Shown here: piece after piece, positions 1 to 9,558 of the stretch | How the letters are laid out: the number at the start of each line of letters is the position of its first letter | Numbering within the stretch: the first letter of the stretch is position 1 | Assembly (NCBI GenBank): GCA_963575745.1 | Contig: CAUYUJ010019259.1 | Span: 551,589-615,588 of the forward strand | Source: Prorocentrum cordatum | Taxonomy: Eukaryota; Sar; Dinophyceae; Prorocentrales; Prorocentraceae | DNA length: 64,000 nucleotides | Direction of reading: 5' to 3' | The notes under the pieces: generated by a model | Databases searched by the model: none | Told to the model about the DNA's origin: nothing | The model's input: only the letters and a program-made list of their open reading frames with translations | Program-made: the position numbers and the translations under genes

Positions 1-141
1 GTCTTCTTCGAGGGCAATTATGCCTCGCATAGGATCCCCCGTCGCGTCTTCCTGACGTGGAGGAGTACCATGTGGTTCTTGAGCCACAGCAAGCGCTTCA
101 GCTTGCTCCAATCACGTCGCAGGAAGCACATCACCGTGTAG
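1..141 (+). CDS. 3' end of ATP-grasp-like gene, tandem copy 1 (partial)
   Basis: The window opens inside the last 46 sense codons plus stop of a gene whose second copy ends at 5008. Bases 1-141 match 4868-5008 almost base for base. The translation starts VFFEGNYASHRIPRR and ends RRRKHITV before TAG, where the other copy ends HITA. The Glu-Gly-Asn at 10-18 corresponds to the C-terminal metal-binding segment typical of ATP-grasp enzymes. Few changes and no stops mean that either both copies are under constraint or the duplication is recent. The rest of this copy lies upstream of the window. Confidence 0.75.
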   Translation, partial: VFFEGNYASHRIPRRVFLTWRSTMWFLSHSKRFSLLQSRRRKHITV

Positions 142-1535
142 ATGGCTTGGGGAAAATGTCGTCGAGGCGAACAACTCCGGTAATAACGACTGAAGGTTGA
201 CGCCATCAATTGGAGCGTTGAATTTGCAGAGGTGCATAGCGTGTGAATGTACGTGATTGGGCTTTGTGTAGCCTGTCCAAGCACAGTTGCCTTCGCACCG
301 CGCTGACGCCTTCACATTTTTCTAAGTCGCGACAAGTGCGACGTCGCCGCCCAGGACGATGGGGTCGAGCGAGCGCTGTGGATTCCGCTGCCCGTCAGTC
401 GGGGAACATGTATTTATCAAGGGGCGTCGTTTCGCTGCAGATCGTGACGAAGCATGCTGCCAGCGAGGAAAAGGGGGCTCCATGGCGTGCCTTGAGACCA
501 TCGTAAGCAATGTTGGAAGTTTGGGTTCCAACCAGAGTCCCCCAGGCCTCGGGAAGAGTCTCCGCGGGCATACCCTGCTTCAGCGCTCGGCAGCGTTCGG
601 GACTCGGGGGTCTGGGCCCCCCTGAAGAGCGTTTCCAGTCAAGGAGCCTAAGGGCACTCCGCTCAGTGCCTCGCGGCGTGGAAGCGGACGTGTGCCACAT
701 TTGCCGTTGGGATGTTGTTTCTTTTGCGTCGGTTTTCCTTCGTCGGCCACCGCACCATCCCGTGGGTTGCGGGCGGCCCGCTTCATCCAAGTAACTACGT
801 ATACTACGGGTAACATGATGTGCCACAATGTGCGTTGGACGAGCGTCGCTCACCAGGAGTTTGGGATGTGTTCTGGCCCCGGGCCGATCTCGAGGGACCC
901 TCTGTTATTGTCGCAGTCGTTGTATTGGTTCATACATGTGAGCAGTCGTTGCTTGGCTATGGTGTTACAAGTGTTGCCGCCGAGTACCTGCTCATGGTGT
1001 TCTATTACGCTGAGCGTTGAACATCACACGGCGTACCAAACTATTTCATGCCTCTTTTTCTCAACGCAGTCACACATTCCTACGGTATGATGAATTGCAG
1101 GTCGATCCCCTGGACGAGCGATTTCCGTTATGCAATACAGAAACACACGATCGCCTCTGTGCAAACAAAGCAATCATGCATGGAGGGGCGGATCATTGTG
1201 GCAAAACGTTGCAGATGCTGCTGCGCGAGATTGCGTACACTTTGACATGATTTCTTCGTTCTCCGTTGTACTGCAGCCCAGCAAGCAGTCGAGAGTCATG
1301 AACCATAAAGTGCATTCTCGAAGACGCCTGCGGCGAATCACCGCCACCCCCTGCCTTGTGTCAACGCCCACGCGGCCAAACGTCGGGCCGAAGTCTGGCC
1401 AAGCTAGTGAACTATGTAGTCCCCCAGCCGTTGTGGAGCCCCTCGGGGGAACTTTTGGGAGAGGAAAAGGGAGGAGAAGAAGTAGAAGGAGGACGAGTAG
1501 GAGTAGGAGCAGGAGGAACAAGGCGAGACCTTTTG
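142..1535. other. 3' flank of copy 1, no further gene recognised
   Basis: This is the downstream flank shared with copy 2. Only short overlapping ORFs are present on both strands, none of which keeps its frame between the two copies. 1440-1530 is purine-rich (GGA/GTA). I see no polyadenylation signal or RNA gene. Confidence 0.5.
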
Positions 1536-1835
1536 AGTCCCTCGTGGGGCCTCCTGGGGGCTTCCTGGGAGCACCCTGGGGGCCCCTGGGGCGGTCCCTT
1601 GGGGGCTTCCGGGGGCTTCTAAGGAACCTCTTGGCCTTCAGAGGCCGTTTTGGAGCCATCTCTGGACAGTCGTGGGTCCCTCTTCGGGCGCTCGAGGGCC
1701 GCCTTGGAAGTCTATGGGGCCGTCTTGGGGGCTTCTTGGGCCGCCTTCTAGCCCGCTTTGACTATCTTGCGGGCCTGTTGGAGCCTCTTGGGCCGTCTTG
1801 GTGCGACCGTGGGGGCCCATGGGCTATGGGGCCTT
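1536..1835 (+). repeat. CTTGGGGGCC degenerate repeat, block 1
   Basis: A degenerate short tandem repeat built on GCCTCTTGGGGGCC with spacing of about 10-15 bp. It produces spurious ORFs (Gly/Leu/Trp-rich on +, Pro/Arg/Gln-rich on -). The same motif, always with TTGGG on the + strand, recurs at 2445-2770, 3070-3625, 6250-6840, 7180-7270, 8430-9065, 11680-12310, 52255-52400 and 53225-53880. Confidence 0.8.
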
Positions 1836-2444
1836 CGAGCGTCGGAAGTTCGAATAGGCGAGAACGCTAAAATCATTGCAGCACCATGCCGTCATTAATG
1901 AGGTTATCCTCCTGGAGCTCCTCTTGAAGCCTGGATGGTGGCGCTCCATGCAGGGATGTTGCAAAGAGAGGCTCGGCTAAGCTACTCTGCTCTCCCCAAC
2001 GCGTGCCACAGGTCCTCCCGCATCTTGCACCTTTGGGTGCACGTTCCCGCGTTTTTTGTATGCACGGCCAGTTCTTGTCCAGCCCTGGCCGCTTGTGCTT
2101 CAACGACTCCAGACCCCATTCCAAAGCATTGCCATCAGTCGGCTCCTGGCTCTGGTGAGCGCAGAATCCCACATTCCAAAAGTGGTGCGCAGACATGCTG
2201 TTCTACCAGCGTTCTCGCTCACAATCCTCGTGGGCGGCCAGGAGGGGGTGATGACGAGGGGGTGGTGGATATCGTGGCCAGGGCCATGGTACCTCGACAG
2301 ATTTCATGGCGCCTCTTCTTATTTTACTACGTGCCCTGGCCCCCTATGGGCCGCGCATATGCCTCGGGCCATGTTGTTGTGAAGCCCCCTCTTGGACGCC
2401 CCCGACATCCACACACATTGATGAATGCGTCATGCAGTTCTTGT
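1836..2444. other. Unassigned stretch
   Basis: The end of the duplicated segment and about 500 bp of unique sequence. ORFs overlap on both strands with no recognisable domain. Nothing supportable seen. Confidence 0.4.
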
Positions 2445-2770
2445 GGCCTTCGGCCTCTTGGGGGCTGGGAGCCTCTTGGGGGCCAGCTGGCCGTCTTGGG
2501 AGCCACCTCGGGGGAGAAAGATACAAATATAAGCTAGTGTTCCCCCTGGTGGGCCCCATTTGAGGCTGTCTTGTTGGCCTCTTGGGCCCTGTTGGGAGCT
2601 TCGAGAGCCGCCCTGGAGCCACATTGGCGGTATCTTGGGCCGTACCAGGCGCTGTTCAGACGGAAGAGTCGAGTGTGCGGAACGAAAAGCAACACAAACG
2701 TGTGTTGCAATGATTAGTGCCTCCTGGGCCGGTTCCGAGGGCCTCCAAGTCGCCCTTGGAGGCCCTTGAA
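2445..2770 (+). repeat. CTTGGGGGCC repeat, block 2
   Basis: Same degenerate TTGGG/GCC repeat as block 1. It stops about 20 bp before the spliced-leader relic. Confidence 0.7.
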
Positions 2771-2790
2771 GAGGGCGGCCACATGACGGG

Positions 2791-2837
2791 TCCGTAGCCA
2801 TTTTGGCTGAAGCCATTTTGGCTGAACCATTTTCAGG
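2791..2837 (+). other. Dinoflagellate spliced-leader relic, one full plus two partial copies
   Basis: 2791-2812 matches the 22-nt dinoflagellate spliced leader except for one change (GGCTGAAG instead of GGCTCAAG). It is followed by CCATTTTGGCTGAA (2813-2826) and then CCATTTTCAGG, i.e. two truncated leaders in tandem. Known biology: the leader is added by trans-splicing and is not expected next to a gene in the genome unless a processed mRNA was reverse-transcribed and reinserted. Stacked partial leaders are expected when that happens more than once. The first ATG downstream is at 2875. Confidence 0.85.
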
Positions 2838-2874
2838 GAAGGTCAGGGATCGCGACAGAGTTCCAGAAACAAGC

Positions 2875-3015
2875 ATGGCGTTTAAGCGTTTCAAGGACTC
2901 TGAGTTCTCGGGCGACCTCTACGAGATGTCAACGTTCATGCAACCTCCATCAGGCGGTTGGCTGTCCACTGCCGATTGCTTCGGCCGCGCGCTTCGTGTA
3001 GTTCTGGCTTTCTAT
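2875..3015 (+). CDS. Possible first exon of the ATP-grasp-like gene
   Basis: The first ATG after the spliced-leader relic opens a frame beginning MAFKRFKDSEFSGDLYEMST and running through GGWLSTADCFGRAL to a short hydrophobic stretch, RVVLAFY. Composition is protein-like and unlike the repeat-derived frames around it; from about 3060 the frame runs into the CTTGGG repeat. Phase-0 GT dinucleotides at 2998 and 3016 are candidate donors, and the AG at 3861-3862 would be the phase-0 acceptor of the exon at 3863. Joining the two is inference; the segment could be a separate or dead gene. I do not recognise a domain in it. Confidence 0.4.
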
Positions 3016-3069
3016 GTGTTCAAGAGGCCAGCGGCATTCCGCCGACCCCCAGATGAGGCGGGGAGTCCA

Positions 3070-3625
3070 CGGTTGAGGCGTCCTGGGCGTCTTGGGCACT
3101 ATTTGGGGACTCTTTGTGGGCGTCTTGGGAGCTGTTCAGGGGTCTGGTGGAGCCTCTTGGAGGCAGTTTTGAAGCGTCTTGGGGGCAGTTCTGATGCCCC
3201 TTGTGGGGGCCTCTTGGGGCTTCTTGGGGGCGGCTGGGGGGCTTCTTGGGGCCTTGGAGGGGGCCTCTTCGGGCGGAGGATTGGTTTCTCGGTTCGTCTT
3301 CTCCTTCTTGGCCTCTCTTGGGGCCTCTCTTGGAGCGATCTGTGGACGTGTTGGGCCCCTCTCTGGGCCATCTTGGATCCCTCTTGGGCCGTCCTGGGGC
3401 CCTCGTGAGAGCTTCCTGGGCAGGTTTGGGGCGGTCCACGGGGCCTCTTGGGCTGCCTTGGAGCGTCGGAAGCTCGAGAAGACGATATGACCCCTCAAAG
3501 CAATGAAGAACCTGCAGGACATCAGTGCTTTGTGCCCCTTGGGGCCCTCTTGGCAAGGCTCTTGGGGCTCTCTTGGGGTGTCTCGAAGGCGTGCTGGGGC
3601 GTCTCGGAGCCATCTTGGGCCAATC
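3070..3625 (+). repeat. CTTGGGGGCC repeat, block 3 (probably intronic)
   Basis: Degenerate TTGGG/GCC repeat, strongest at 3070-3470 and resuming at 3530-3625. It lies between the putative exon ending near 3015 and the ATP-grasp exon at 3863, so it is most simply an intron filling. Confidence 0.7.
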
Positions 3626-3761
3626 GTTCGGCGATTCGGGATCGTCGTGGATCGGTTCTGAGGCCACGGACGGCAGAGCTGGAAGTTCCTGGACGTTCCA
3701 GAGTCTCCGGGGGGGCGCCAGGGAGCCCCGGATACCCCCTCCCTCCCTTCAACGAGATGTT

Positions 3762-3850
3762 GGACCCTGGGGGAGGGGGACATGGGGAAGGGGCACGGCC
3801 AATCATCTCACACGCCTTTGCTCCCCCAGCAAGCGGGGGTCGGCGGATTG
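3762..3850 (+). repeat. Dispersed repeat C, copy 1
   Basis: A segment with GGCCAATCATCTCACACGC and CCCCAGCAAGCGGGGGTCGG closely matches 54110-54192. Because it is dispersed, the 26 or so residues an ORF caller would add upstream of the ATP-grasp exon (ATG at 3782) are probably repeat and not protein. Confidence 0.65.
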
Positions 3851-3862
3851 CTAGCCTCGCAG

Positions 3863-5008
3863 CCGCTTGAATTGTACAGCTTCCTTGTGAAGTACCATCA
3901 GGTCTTTCACTGGGGAGGTTGGATTGGATGGAGTCACTTGATCATGCTCGTCTCCTTGATAATGTGGCCAGGACTGTTGATCCTGCTTGTGTGCCACGAC
4001 AAGCTGAAGACAGCATTGAAGCCGCCTTCGGAGGTCAACTGCTTTTTCGTGGAGCCTGAGAATTTCTTCGCGCGGTGCTTCTGGGCCTTTCAAATGGTGG
4101 GCTCAGTGCCTCTGGCCATTTTCATGACCCACGGCAACAGCACTGCCGCGATCGAAAATGCCTGGCACGACTACGTTCTGACCAAGCAGTTCTGGAGGAG
4201 GCATATGGAGAAGACCAACATGCCGTTCCCCCAGCAGCTTGGCCAATGGGATGGGAGCAGTTGCGATTGGTGGTCACACGCCAAAGGGAAGTCCGGTGAC
4301 TTCATCGTTGGGGATGTCGTGTTGAAGCTTATGGACGGGTGCCTGGGCAGAGGGGACACTTTCCTGGAAGTTGGTAGGGATGGTTTTGATGGCACTGTGG
4401 CAGCAGTCTCAAGGGTGCTGAACGAGAAATATGCATCAATCGTAGGAGTGCTTGTTCTGGAATGGGTGCGCCCAAAGTCTGGACACGAGGTGCACTCATT
4501 CGACATCGTCACCATGGTCATGCCGGACGACAGCATCCAGCTCGTGTCCTGCCTGTACTGGGGCAACTGCAGGGACGGAGGATCCAGCACGCACGATGCC
4601 ATGGCCGGCTTCGTAGTCGACGTCGACAAGGAGAAGGTGCACTCAACGGCATCGTGGTACTCCGCCCTATTTGCCAAGAGCATGGGGGCGGGGCAGAGCG
4701 GTCAGGCCTGCCAGGGAAAGGGGCACGGCGAGGTCGGCATCGGCAGCCATTTCCCGGGCATCAGGGAGCTGTGCGAGCAGGCCATCAAGGGTCACGAGTC
4801 TGCGTTGCAGGAGGCACCATGGTTGCACGCGGTGGGCTGGGATGCGATGTTCAGCAGCTCAGGGCCCGTCTTCTTCGAGGGCAACTATGCCTCGCATAGG
4901 ATCCCCCGTCGCGTCTTCCTGACGTGGAGGAGTACCATGTGGTTCTTGAGCCACAGCAAGCGCTTCAGCTTGCTCCAATCACGTCGCAGGAAACACATCA
5001 CCGCGTAG
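3863..5008 (+). CDS. Membrane-anchored ATP-grasp-like protein (main exon, tandem copy 2)
   Basis: An open frame of 381 codons with uniform protein-like composition, ending in TAG at 5006-5008. From the N-terminus: a hydrophobic helix (LIMLVSLIMWPGLLILLVC, about 3940-4000), a CFFVEPENFF segment, a second hydrophobic stretch (about 4078-4128), then a soluble domain. In it, GDFIVGDVVLKLMDGCLGRG fits the ATP-grasp phosphate-binding/lysine region, VLVLEWVRP the hinge strand, and VGWDAMFSSSGPVFFEGN (about 4828-4885) the Asp...Glu-x-Asn metal-binding end. This resembles the 'sugar-transfer associated' ATP-grasp families, enzymes that ligate a carboxylate to an amine using ATP; substrate unknown. The start at 3863 follows an AG acceptor; the upstream ATG at 3782 lies in a dispersed repeat. 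A second copy of its 3' end opens the window. Confidence 0.6.
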   Translation, partial: PLELYSFLVKYHQVFHWGGWIGWSHLIMLVSLIMWPGLLILLVCHDKLKTALKPPSEVNCFFVEPENFFARCFWAFQMVGSVPLAIFMTHGNSTAAIENAWHDYVLTKQFWRRHMEKTNMPFPQQLGQWDGSSCDWWSHAKGKSGDFIVGDVVLKLMDGCLGRGDTFLEVGRDGFDGTVAAVSRVLNEKYASIVGVLVLEWVRPKSGHEVHSFDIVTMVMPDDSIQLVSCLYWGNCRDGGSSTHDAMAGFVVDVDKEKVHSTASWYSALFAKSMGAGQSGQACQGKGHGEVGIGSHFPGIRELCEQAIKGHESALQEAPWLHAVGWDAMFSSSGPVFFEGNYASHRIPRRVFLTWRSTMWFLSHSKRFSLLQSRRRKHITA

Positions 5009-6640
5009 ATATCTTGGGGTACATGTCGTCGAGGCGAACAACTCCGGTCATAACGACTGAAGGTTGACGCCATCAAGTGGAGCGTTGAATTTGCAGAGGT
5101 GCATCTGCGTGTGAATGTACGTGATTGGGCTTTGTGTAGCCTGTCCAAGCACAGTTGCCTTCGCACCGCGCTGACACCTTCACATTTTTTTATGTCGCGA
5201 CAAGTGCGACGTCGCCGCCCAGGACGACGGGGTCGAGCGAGCGCTGTGGATGCCAGTGCCCGTCAGTCGGGGAACATAGACTTATCAAGAACATCGTCTT
5301 GCTGCAAATCGTGACATAGCATGCTGCCAGCGAGGAAAAGGGGGCTCCATGGCGGGCCTTGAGACCATCGTAAGCAATGTTGGAAGTTTGGGTTCCAACC
5401 AGAGTCCCCCGGGCCTCGGGGAGAGTCTCCGCGGGCATACGTACCCTGCTTCAGCGCTCGGCAGCGCTCGGGACTCGGGGGTCTGGGCCCCCCTGAAGAG
5501 CGTTTCCAGTCAAGGGGCCTGAGGGCACCCCGCTCAGTGCCTCGCGGCGTGGAAGCGGACGTGTGTGCCACAGTTGCCGCTGGGATGGTGCTACTCTTGC
5601 GTCGCTTCCTCCCTCGTCGGCCACCGCACCATCCCGTGGACTGCGGGCGGCCCGCCTCATCTTAGCAACTGCGTATACTGCGGGCAGCATGATGTGCCAC
5701 AGTGTGCGCTGGACGCGCGGCGCTCACCAGGAGTTTGGGAGGTGTTCTTGGCCCCGGGCCGAGCTCGAGGGACCCGCTTTTGCTGCCGCAGTCGTGGTAT
5801 TGGTTCATAAGAATGAGCAGCTGGTGCTGGGCTATGGTGTCACAAGTGTTGCCGCCAAGGTGCATCAACCTGGCATGGTGTTCCGTTACGCTGAGTGTTG
5901 AACACCACTTTTTCAACGTAGTCATGCATTATTGCAGTATGATGAATTGCAAATCGATCCCCTGGGCGAGCGATTCCCCTTTAAACAGCCCAGCAGTCGA
6001 GAGTCATGAACCATAAAGCGCATCATCGCAGACGCCTGCGGCGAATCACCGCCACCCCCTGCCTTTCGGAAACGCCCACGCAGCCAAACGTCGGGCCGAA
6101 GTCTGGCCAAGCTAGTGAACTATGTAGTCCCCCAGCCGTTGTGGAGCCCCTGGGGGGAGCACTTTGGAAAGGAAAAAGGAGAAGAAGAAGAAGAAACAGT
6201 AGAAGGAGGGCGAGTAGGAGTAGGAGGAGGAGGAACAAGTAGAGACCTATTGAGTCCCTCGCGGGGCCTCCTGGGGGCTTCCTGGGAGCATCTCGGGGGC
6301 CCCAGGGGCCGGTCTCCCGGGCGCTCCTGGGAGCCTCGAAAGGCCTTCAGAGGCCGCTTGGGAGCCATCTCTGGACAGTCGTGGGTCCCTCTTCGGGCGC
6401 TCGAGGGCCGTCTTGGAAGTCTACGGGGCCGTCTGGGGGGGCCTCCTGGGCCGCCTTGTGGCCCGCTTTGGCTGTCTTGCGGGTCTCTTGGGGGCCTCTC
6501 GGGCCGTCTCGGTGCGACCTTGGGGGCCCATGGGCTATGGGGCCTTGGAGCGTCGGAAGCTCGAATTTGGCGAGAATGCTAAAATCATTGAAACATCATA
6601 TGGACACGAATGGTGTTGTTCTCCTGGAGCTCCTCTTGGA
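4868..6640 (+). repeat. Tandem segmental duplication, copy 2
   Basis: Collinear with 1 to about 1935. It covers the last 47 codons of the ATP-grasp-like gene, about 900 bp of unique flank, a purine-rich stretch (6175-6240) and a CTTGGG block. After about 6640 the copies diverge, so no third gene copy follows. Confidence 0.85.
5009..6249. other. 3' flank of copy 2, no further gene recognised
   Basis: Counterpart of 142-1535. Small indels between the copies break every ORF seen in either, which argues that this flank is non-coding. Confidence 0.5.
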
Positions 6641-6840
6641 ACCCTCCTGTGGCGTCTTGCGGTCCTCTCGGGCCGTCTAGAGGGCATCTTTGGCCATCTT
6701 GGATGTCGTCTTGGCCGTCCTGGAGGCGTCTTGGGAACGTCTTGGAGGCCACCTTGGGCATTGTCAGCCGTCTTGAAGGCCATCTTGGGTACCTCGGAGG
6801 CCAGCTTGGGTTCGTCTGGAGCGGCACCACCCTTGCCACC
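6250..6840 (+). repeat. CTTGGGGGCC repeat, block 4
   Basis: Same TTGGG/GCC degenerate repeat; the first 390 bp lie inside the tandem duplication and the rest is specific to this copy. A short further run is at 7180-7270. Confidence 0.75.
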
Positions 6841-6971
6841 CACCTCTGGAAGAGTTTGATGGGTGGCCAGCGGGATCGGCCGAAGGCCGGTGGGAGCCTC
6901 TCGGACGGGCCTGCCGCCTTGTGAGCTGCAGCATGCCGTGCGCCCGTGCGGCAGAAGCACAGAGGCGGCGG

Positions 6972-7068
6972 ACTCGGAGGAGGAGGAGGAGGAGGAGGTG
7001 GAAGAGGAGTAGGAGGAGGAGGAGGCGGAGGCGGAGGCGGAGGCGGAGGCGGAGGAGGAGGAGGAGGA
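6972..7068 (+). repeat. (GGA)n/(GGC)n microsatellite
   Basis: GGAGGA runs grading into GGCGGAGGC. It gives poly-Gly, poly-Arg and poly-Glu shadow ORFs. Confidence 0.85.
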
Positions 7069-7707
7069 GGCCTGGCTGTCCTCGGCCCGCCGCCGTGCCT
7101 GGGTGGGGGGCCCTCGGGCGGACTCGGGGCAGCCCTTGGGGTAGTGCTCGACAGGTCAGTCCGTGGTCCTGCCTCCCAGGCCCGCCTTCAGGGCCTCGTG
7201 GGCCCTCCACGGGTTGTTTCTCTGCGTTTTCTCAGGGGGCTTCTTGGGCCGCCTGGGGCGCTCTTCGAACAGGCGAGTTTGCGCAAGCCGTGCATGACGA
7301 AATCGCCGTAAGCGCCAGAGCTTGGTGGTCTTGGCTTCTTTTTCGGAGTCTACAATCCCTCTAACAACGCTCCATCTGTGTCACCCTCGTGGCACTCCAC
7401 TACGTGCTGAAGGCAGACCGGGTGACTCATTGACTCATCTTCTGCTGCCGCTGTTCTTCCTTATGCTCGTCCTGTTTCTCGTCGTCGTCTTCCTCCTCCT
7501 CCTGGATGAGGGGCCGCGAAAAGCATGTGAGGGCGTGAGTGCAGGGGTTTCTCAAGTATTACGCGTCCCTTTCTCGATGCTGTGAAGGGTTTCCTGCCTC
7601 GTTTTTTGGGTCTGAGTATTTGCGGTCACTCACTCGCTTTCGGAAATGCACCGCCATTTGTAGTTGTTGTTGGCTCACGCACCCGCTTCCTTCCAAGCCG
7701 AACCAAC

Positions 7708-8040
7708 ATGACGCCAGGCTTGTGGGACAAGGGCAGCCCCGACAGTGGCTGGGTGAGGAGGCACTTCCCTTCCTTCGAAGACCGAGATGTTCTGCTGTCG
7801 GATATGGACAAGTACTTGTCGACGATTGCCAACCAGGTGCTCGTCGCTGGTCTGCTGGCGGGTCTTGCCTTCAGCGCCCTGTTCAGCGTTGAGCGAGGCA
7901 AGTTCACGGCGAAGGCTGGGATGTACGAGCCCTGCGTGGTCTCAGTGTCCATGGTTCTCGTGACTAACGTGTCCGCGCTGGTGTTCTACCTCGCCATCTA
8001 TGCGGCCGCCTGCGGCAACTCCGCCGCCGCGCCAGCCTAG
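7708..8040 (+). CDS. Two-helix membrane protein exon (N-terminal half of a probable four-helix protein)
   Basis: The ATG at 7708 opens a frame beginning MTPGLWDKGSPDSGWVRRHF. Two membrane segments follow: NQVLVAGLLAGLAFSALFSV (about 7834-7893) and CVVSVSMVLVTNVSALVFYL (about 7930-7990), separated by a short polar loop containing ERGKFTAKAG. The frame closes at TAG 8038-8040, but the real exon probably ends earlier: there is no GT before the stop, and GC donors (for example near 8009) are common in dinoflagellates. The exon-like piece at 9230-9558 supplies two more helices. I do not recognise the family. Confidence 0.5.
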   Translation: MTPGLWDKGSPDSGWVRRHFPSFEDRDVLLSDMDKYLSTIANQVLVAGLLAGLAFSALFSVERGKFTAKAGMYEPCVVSVSMVLVTNVSALVFYLAIYAAACGNSAAAPA

Positions 8041-9229
8041 CAGCGCCTCTGACAGGAGGTGGCGCTCGAAGCCCGCCCCAGATGCAGGGCCCTGCCTGCA
8101 GCGGCCCGGCCCTTACACCACGCTCCCTGCCTGCCCGCAGCCTCGATCTCCCCCTCTGCACTCGGCAATCTTGCCAGTGGATGTTTCCCCCTGGGGCGGG
8201 CACCGCACCGCGAAAGGTAATCGGAACCGAGGTCCTATCGAGAAGGGTCTGTGGCCGCATCCCAGAGGGATGCCGCAGAGGGTGTGCGAAGCGTTGTATC
8301 ACAGGGATGCGCGGCGCGCTATTGCAGTAGCCATTAGCAGAGTAGCAGAGCTCAGTTTGTTCGCACGCGGGTACGGCTCAGGTAATCCTGCCGGGTGATC
8401 CCCCTCTGCCTTCACTTTAGAGTATTATTGGGTGCTTCTTCGGGACATCCTGGGGGGCCTCTGGCCTGAGGGGCCTCCGGCTGGGCACGATGCTCCGGCA
8501 GAGCTTTTCCGTTGAGGCTCGATTGAACCATCTTGGGGAAGCATCGGATGAGGAAAAGGTGTCCATACTGCTTCCTCGTGTTCCCCCTCTTGGGCCTCCG
8601 GTGCCAGTCTTGGGAGGTCTTCGTCGCCACCGCTGGATTCGCGTCGAAATCCTGGTCAGGAAGGTGCCCCGGGAGAGGTCCAGGGAGTAGCCGTACCAGT
8701 ACCGTTTGGCTTCTCCATATTTGTGTTATTTGGGGTCGATGTGGAGCTCTCTGGGGCTGTCTTTCGGGGATTCTCGGGCCGTGTTGGGATCGTATCGAGG
8801 CTATCCTTGGGCCGTCTTGGACCTTATTCGGCGCTCCTTGGGGCTCTGTGAAGGTTTCCCGGCCGACCTCAAGCTGCAAAGCCTTGGAAGCAAAATCTAT
8901 GCAAGACTTTGCTGTTTTTCTCCCTGGACGCTCTTTGCGACGAGTTTGGGACTCTTGGTAACTTCTTGGAGCCTTGGGGAGTCGCTCGGCTGTCTGAGGC
9001 TGGTCTGGGGGCATCTTGCAGCAGGCTTGGGGCAGTCCGTGGTCGTCTTGGGGGCGTCTGGATGCCAACATGGAATCCGAGAAGGGTCCCCGGTAGCATC
9101 TGCTGTGTGTGGGGATCAGAAGTAGTTGCGTTGAGATGGGAGTTGATCGCCCGTGGAGACCTACAAAAACCGTACCAGACAATGAACAAGCAGTTTGAGG
9201 TCCACTAACGCGCGCAAGCGCGGTGGCAG
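8041..9229 (+). other. Probable intron, filled with CTTGGG repeat
   Basis: Lies between two membrane-protein exons on the same strand. 8430-9065 is the degenerate CTTGGGG/GCC repeat; 8041-8430 is unique. Intron ends are not certain: the acceptor is likely the AG at 9228-9229, while the donor is unassigned. Confidence 0.4.
8430..9065 (+). repeat. CTTGGGGGCC repeat, block 5 (probably intronic)
   Basis: Sparser form of the same degenerate repeat, again with TTGGG on the + strand, which is also the coding strand of the flanking exons. Confidence 0.65.
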
Positions 9230-9558
9230 ATCACTTTGTCATCCGCGGTACCACGCTGGAGGCTCTGCAGGCCAGCGCTAACCTGGCTGGGCGTCTCGAG
9301 TGGCTCCGCAAGGTGTCTCTGGGCCTGTTGAAGGCTGGCTTCATCTGCATGCTCTTGAGCACAGCCCTTTGGGCGGTCGGCACCGTTGGGGGCGCCACAG
9401 GAGGCGTCGTATCTTGTCTTGTCATTTCATTTGGCATCTTCGTTTTGGTTGTATACACGTGGACCAGCCACACGTCCCAGGTTCACTACAGGAACTCGTT
9501 GCAATCCAAACTAACCAGGGAGGGGACGGCTCTTGGGAAGCCAAGCGGCGAAGCGTGA
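9230..9558 (+). CDS. Two-helix membrane protein exon (C-terminal half)
   Basis: Open frame from an AG acceptor at 9228-9229 to TGA at 9556-9558. It begins HFVIRGTTLEALQASANLAG and contains an amphipathic stretch (about residues 8-28) and two membrane helices, VSLGLLKAGFICMLLSTALW and GVVSCLVISFGIFVLVVYTW, then a polar tail ending GTALGKPSGEA. There is no plausible ATG of its own near the start (only GTG at 9223), which supports it being a downstream exon of the gene at 7708. Function unknown; the combined product would span the membrane four times. Confidence 0.5.

Larger units (their letters stand above)
1..1935 (+). repeat. Tandem segmental duplication, copy 1 (gene 3' end plus 3' flank)
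   Basis: Bases 1 to about 1935 are collinear with 4868 to about 6640, offset 4867-4868 at the start and about 4708 after an indel. Copy 1 carries roughly 160 bp (about 1130-1290) that copy 2 lacks. Similarity is highest in the coding end and declines in the flank; it fades shortly after the CTCCTGGAGCTCCTCTTG block near 1909. Tandem gene arrays are a known feature of dinoflagellate genomes. Confidence 0.85.

Noticed and set aside
8375-8402. GGTAATCCTGCCGGGTGATCC recalls the start of small-subunit rRNA
   Set aside because: The order of words is wrong and no further rRNA similarity follows.
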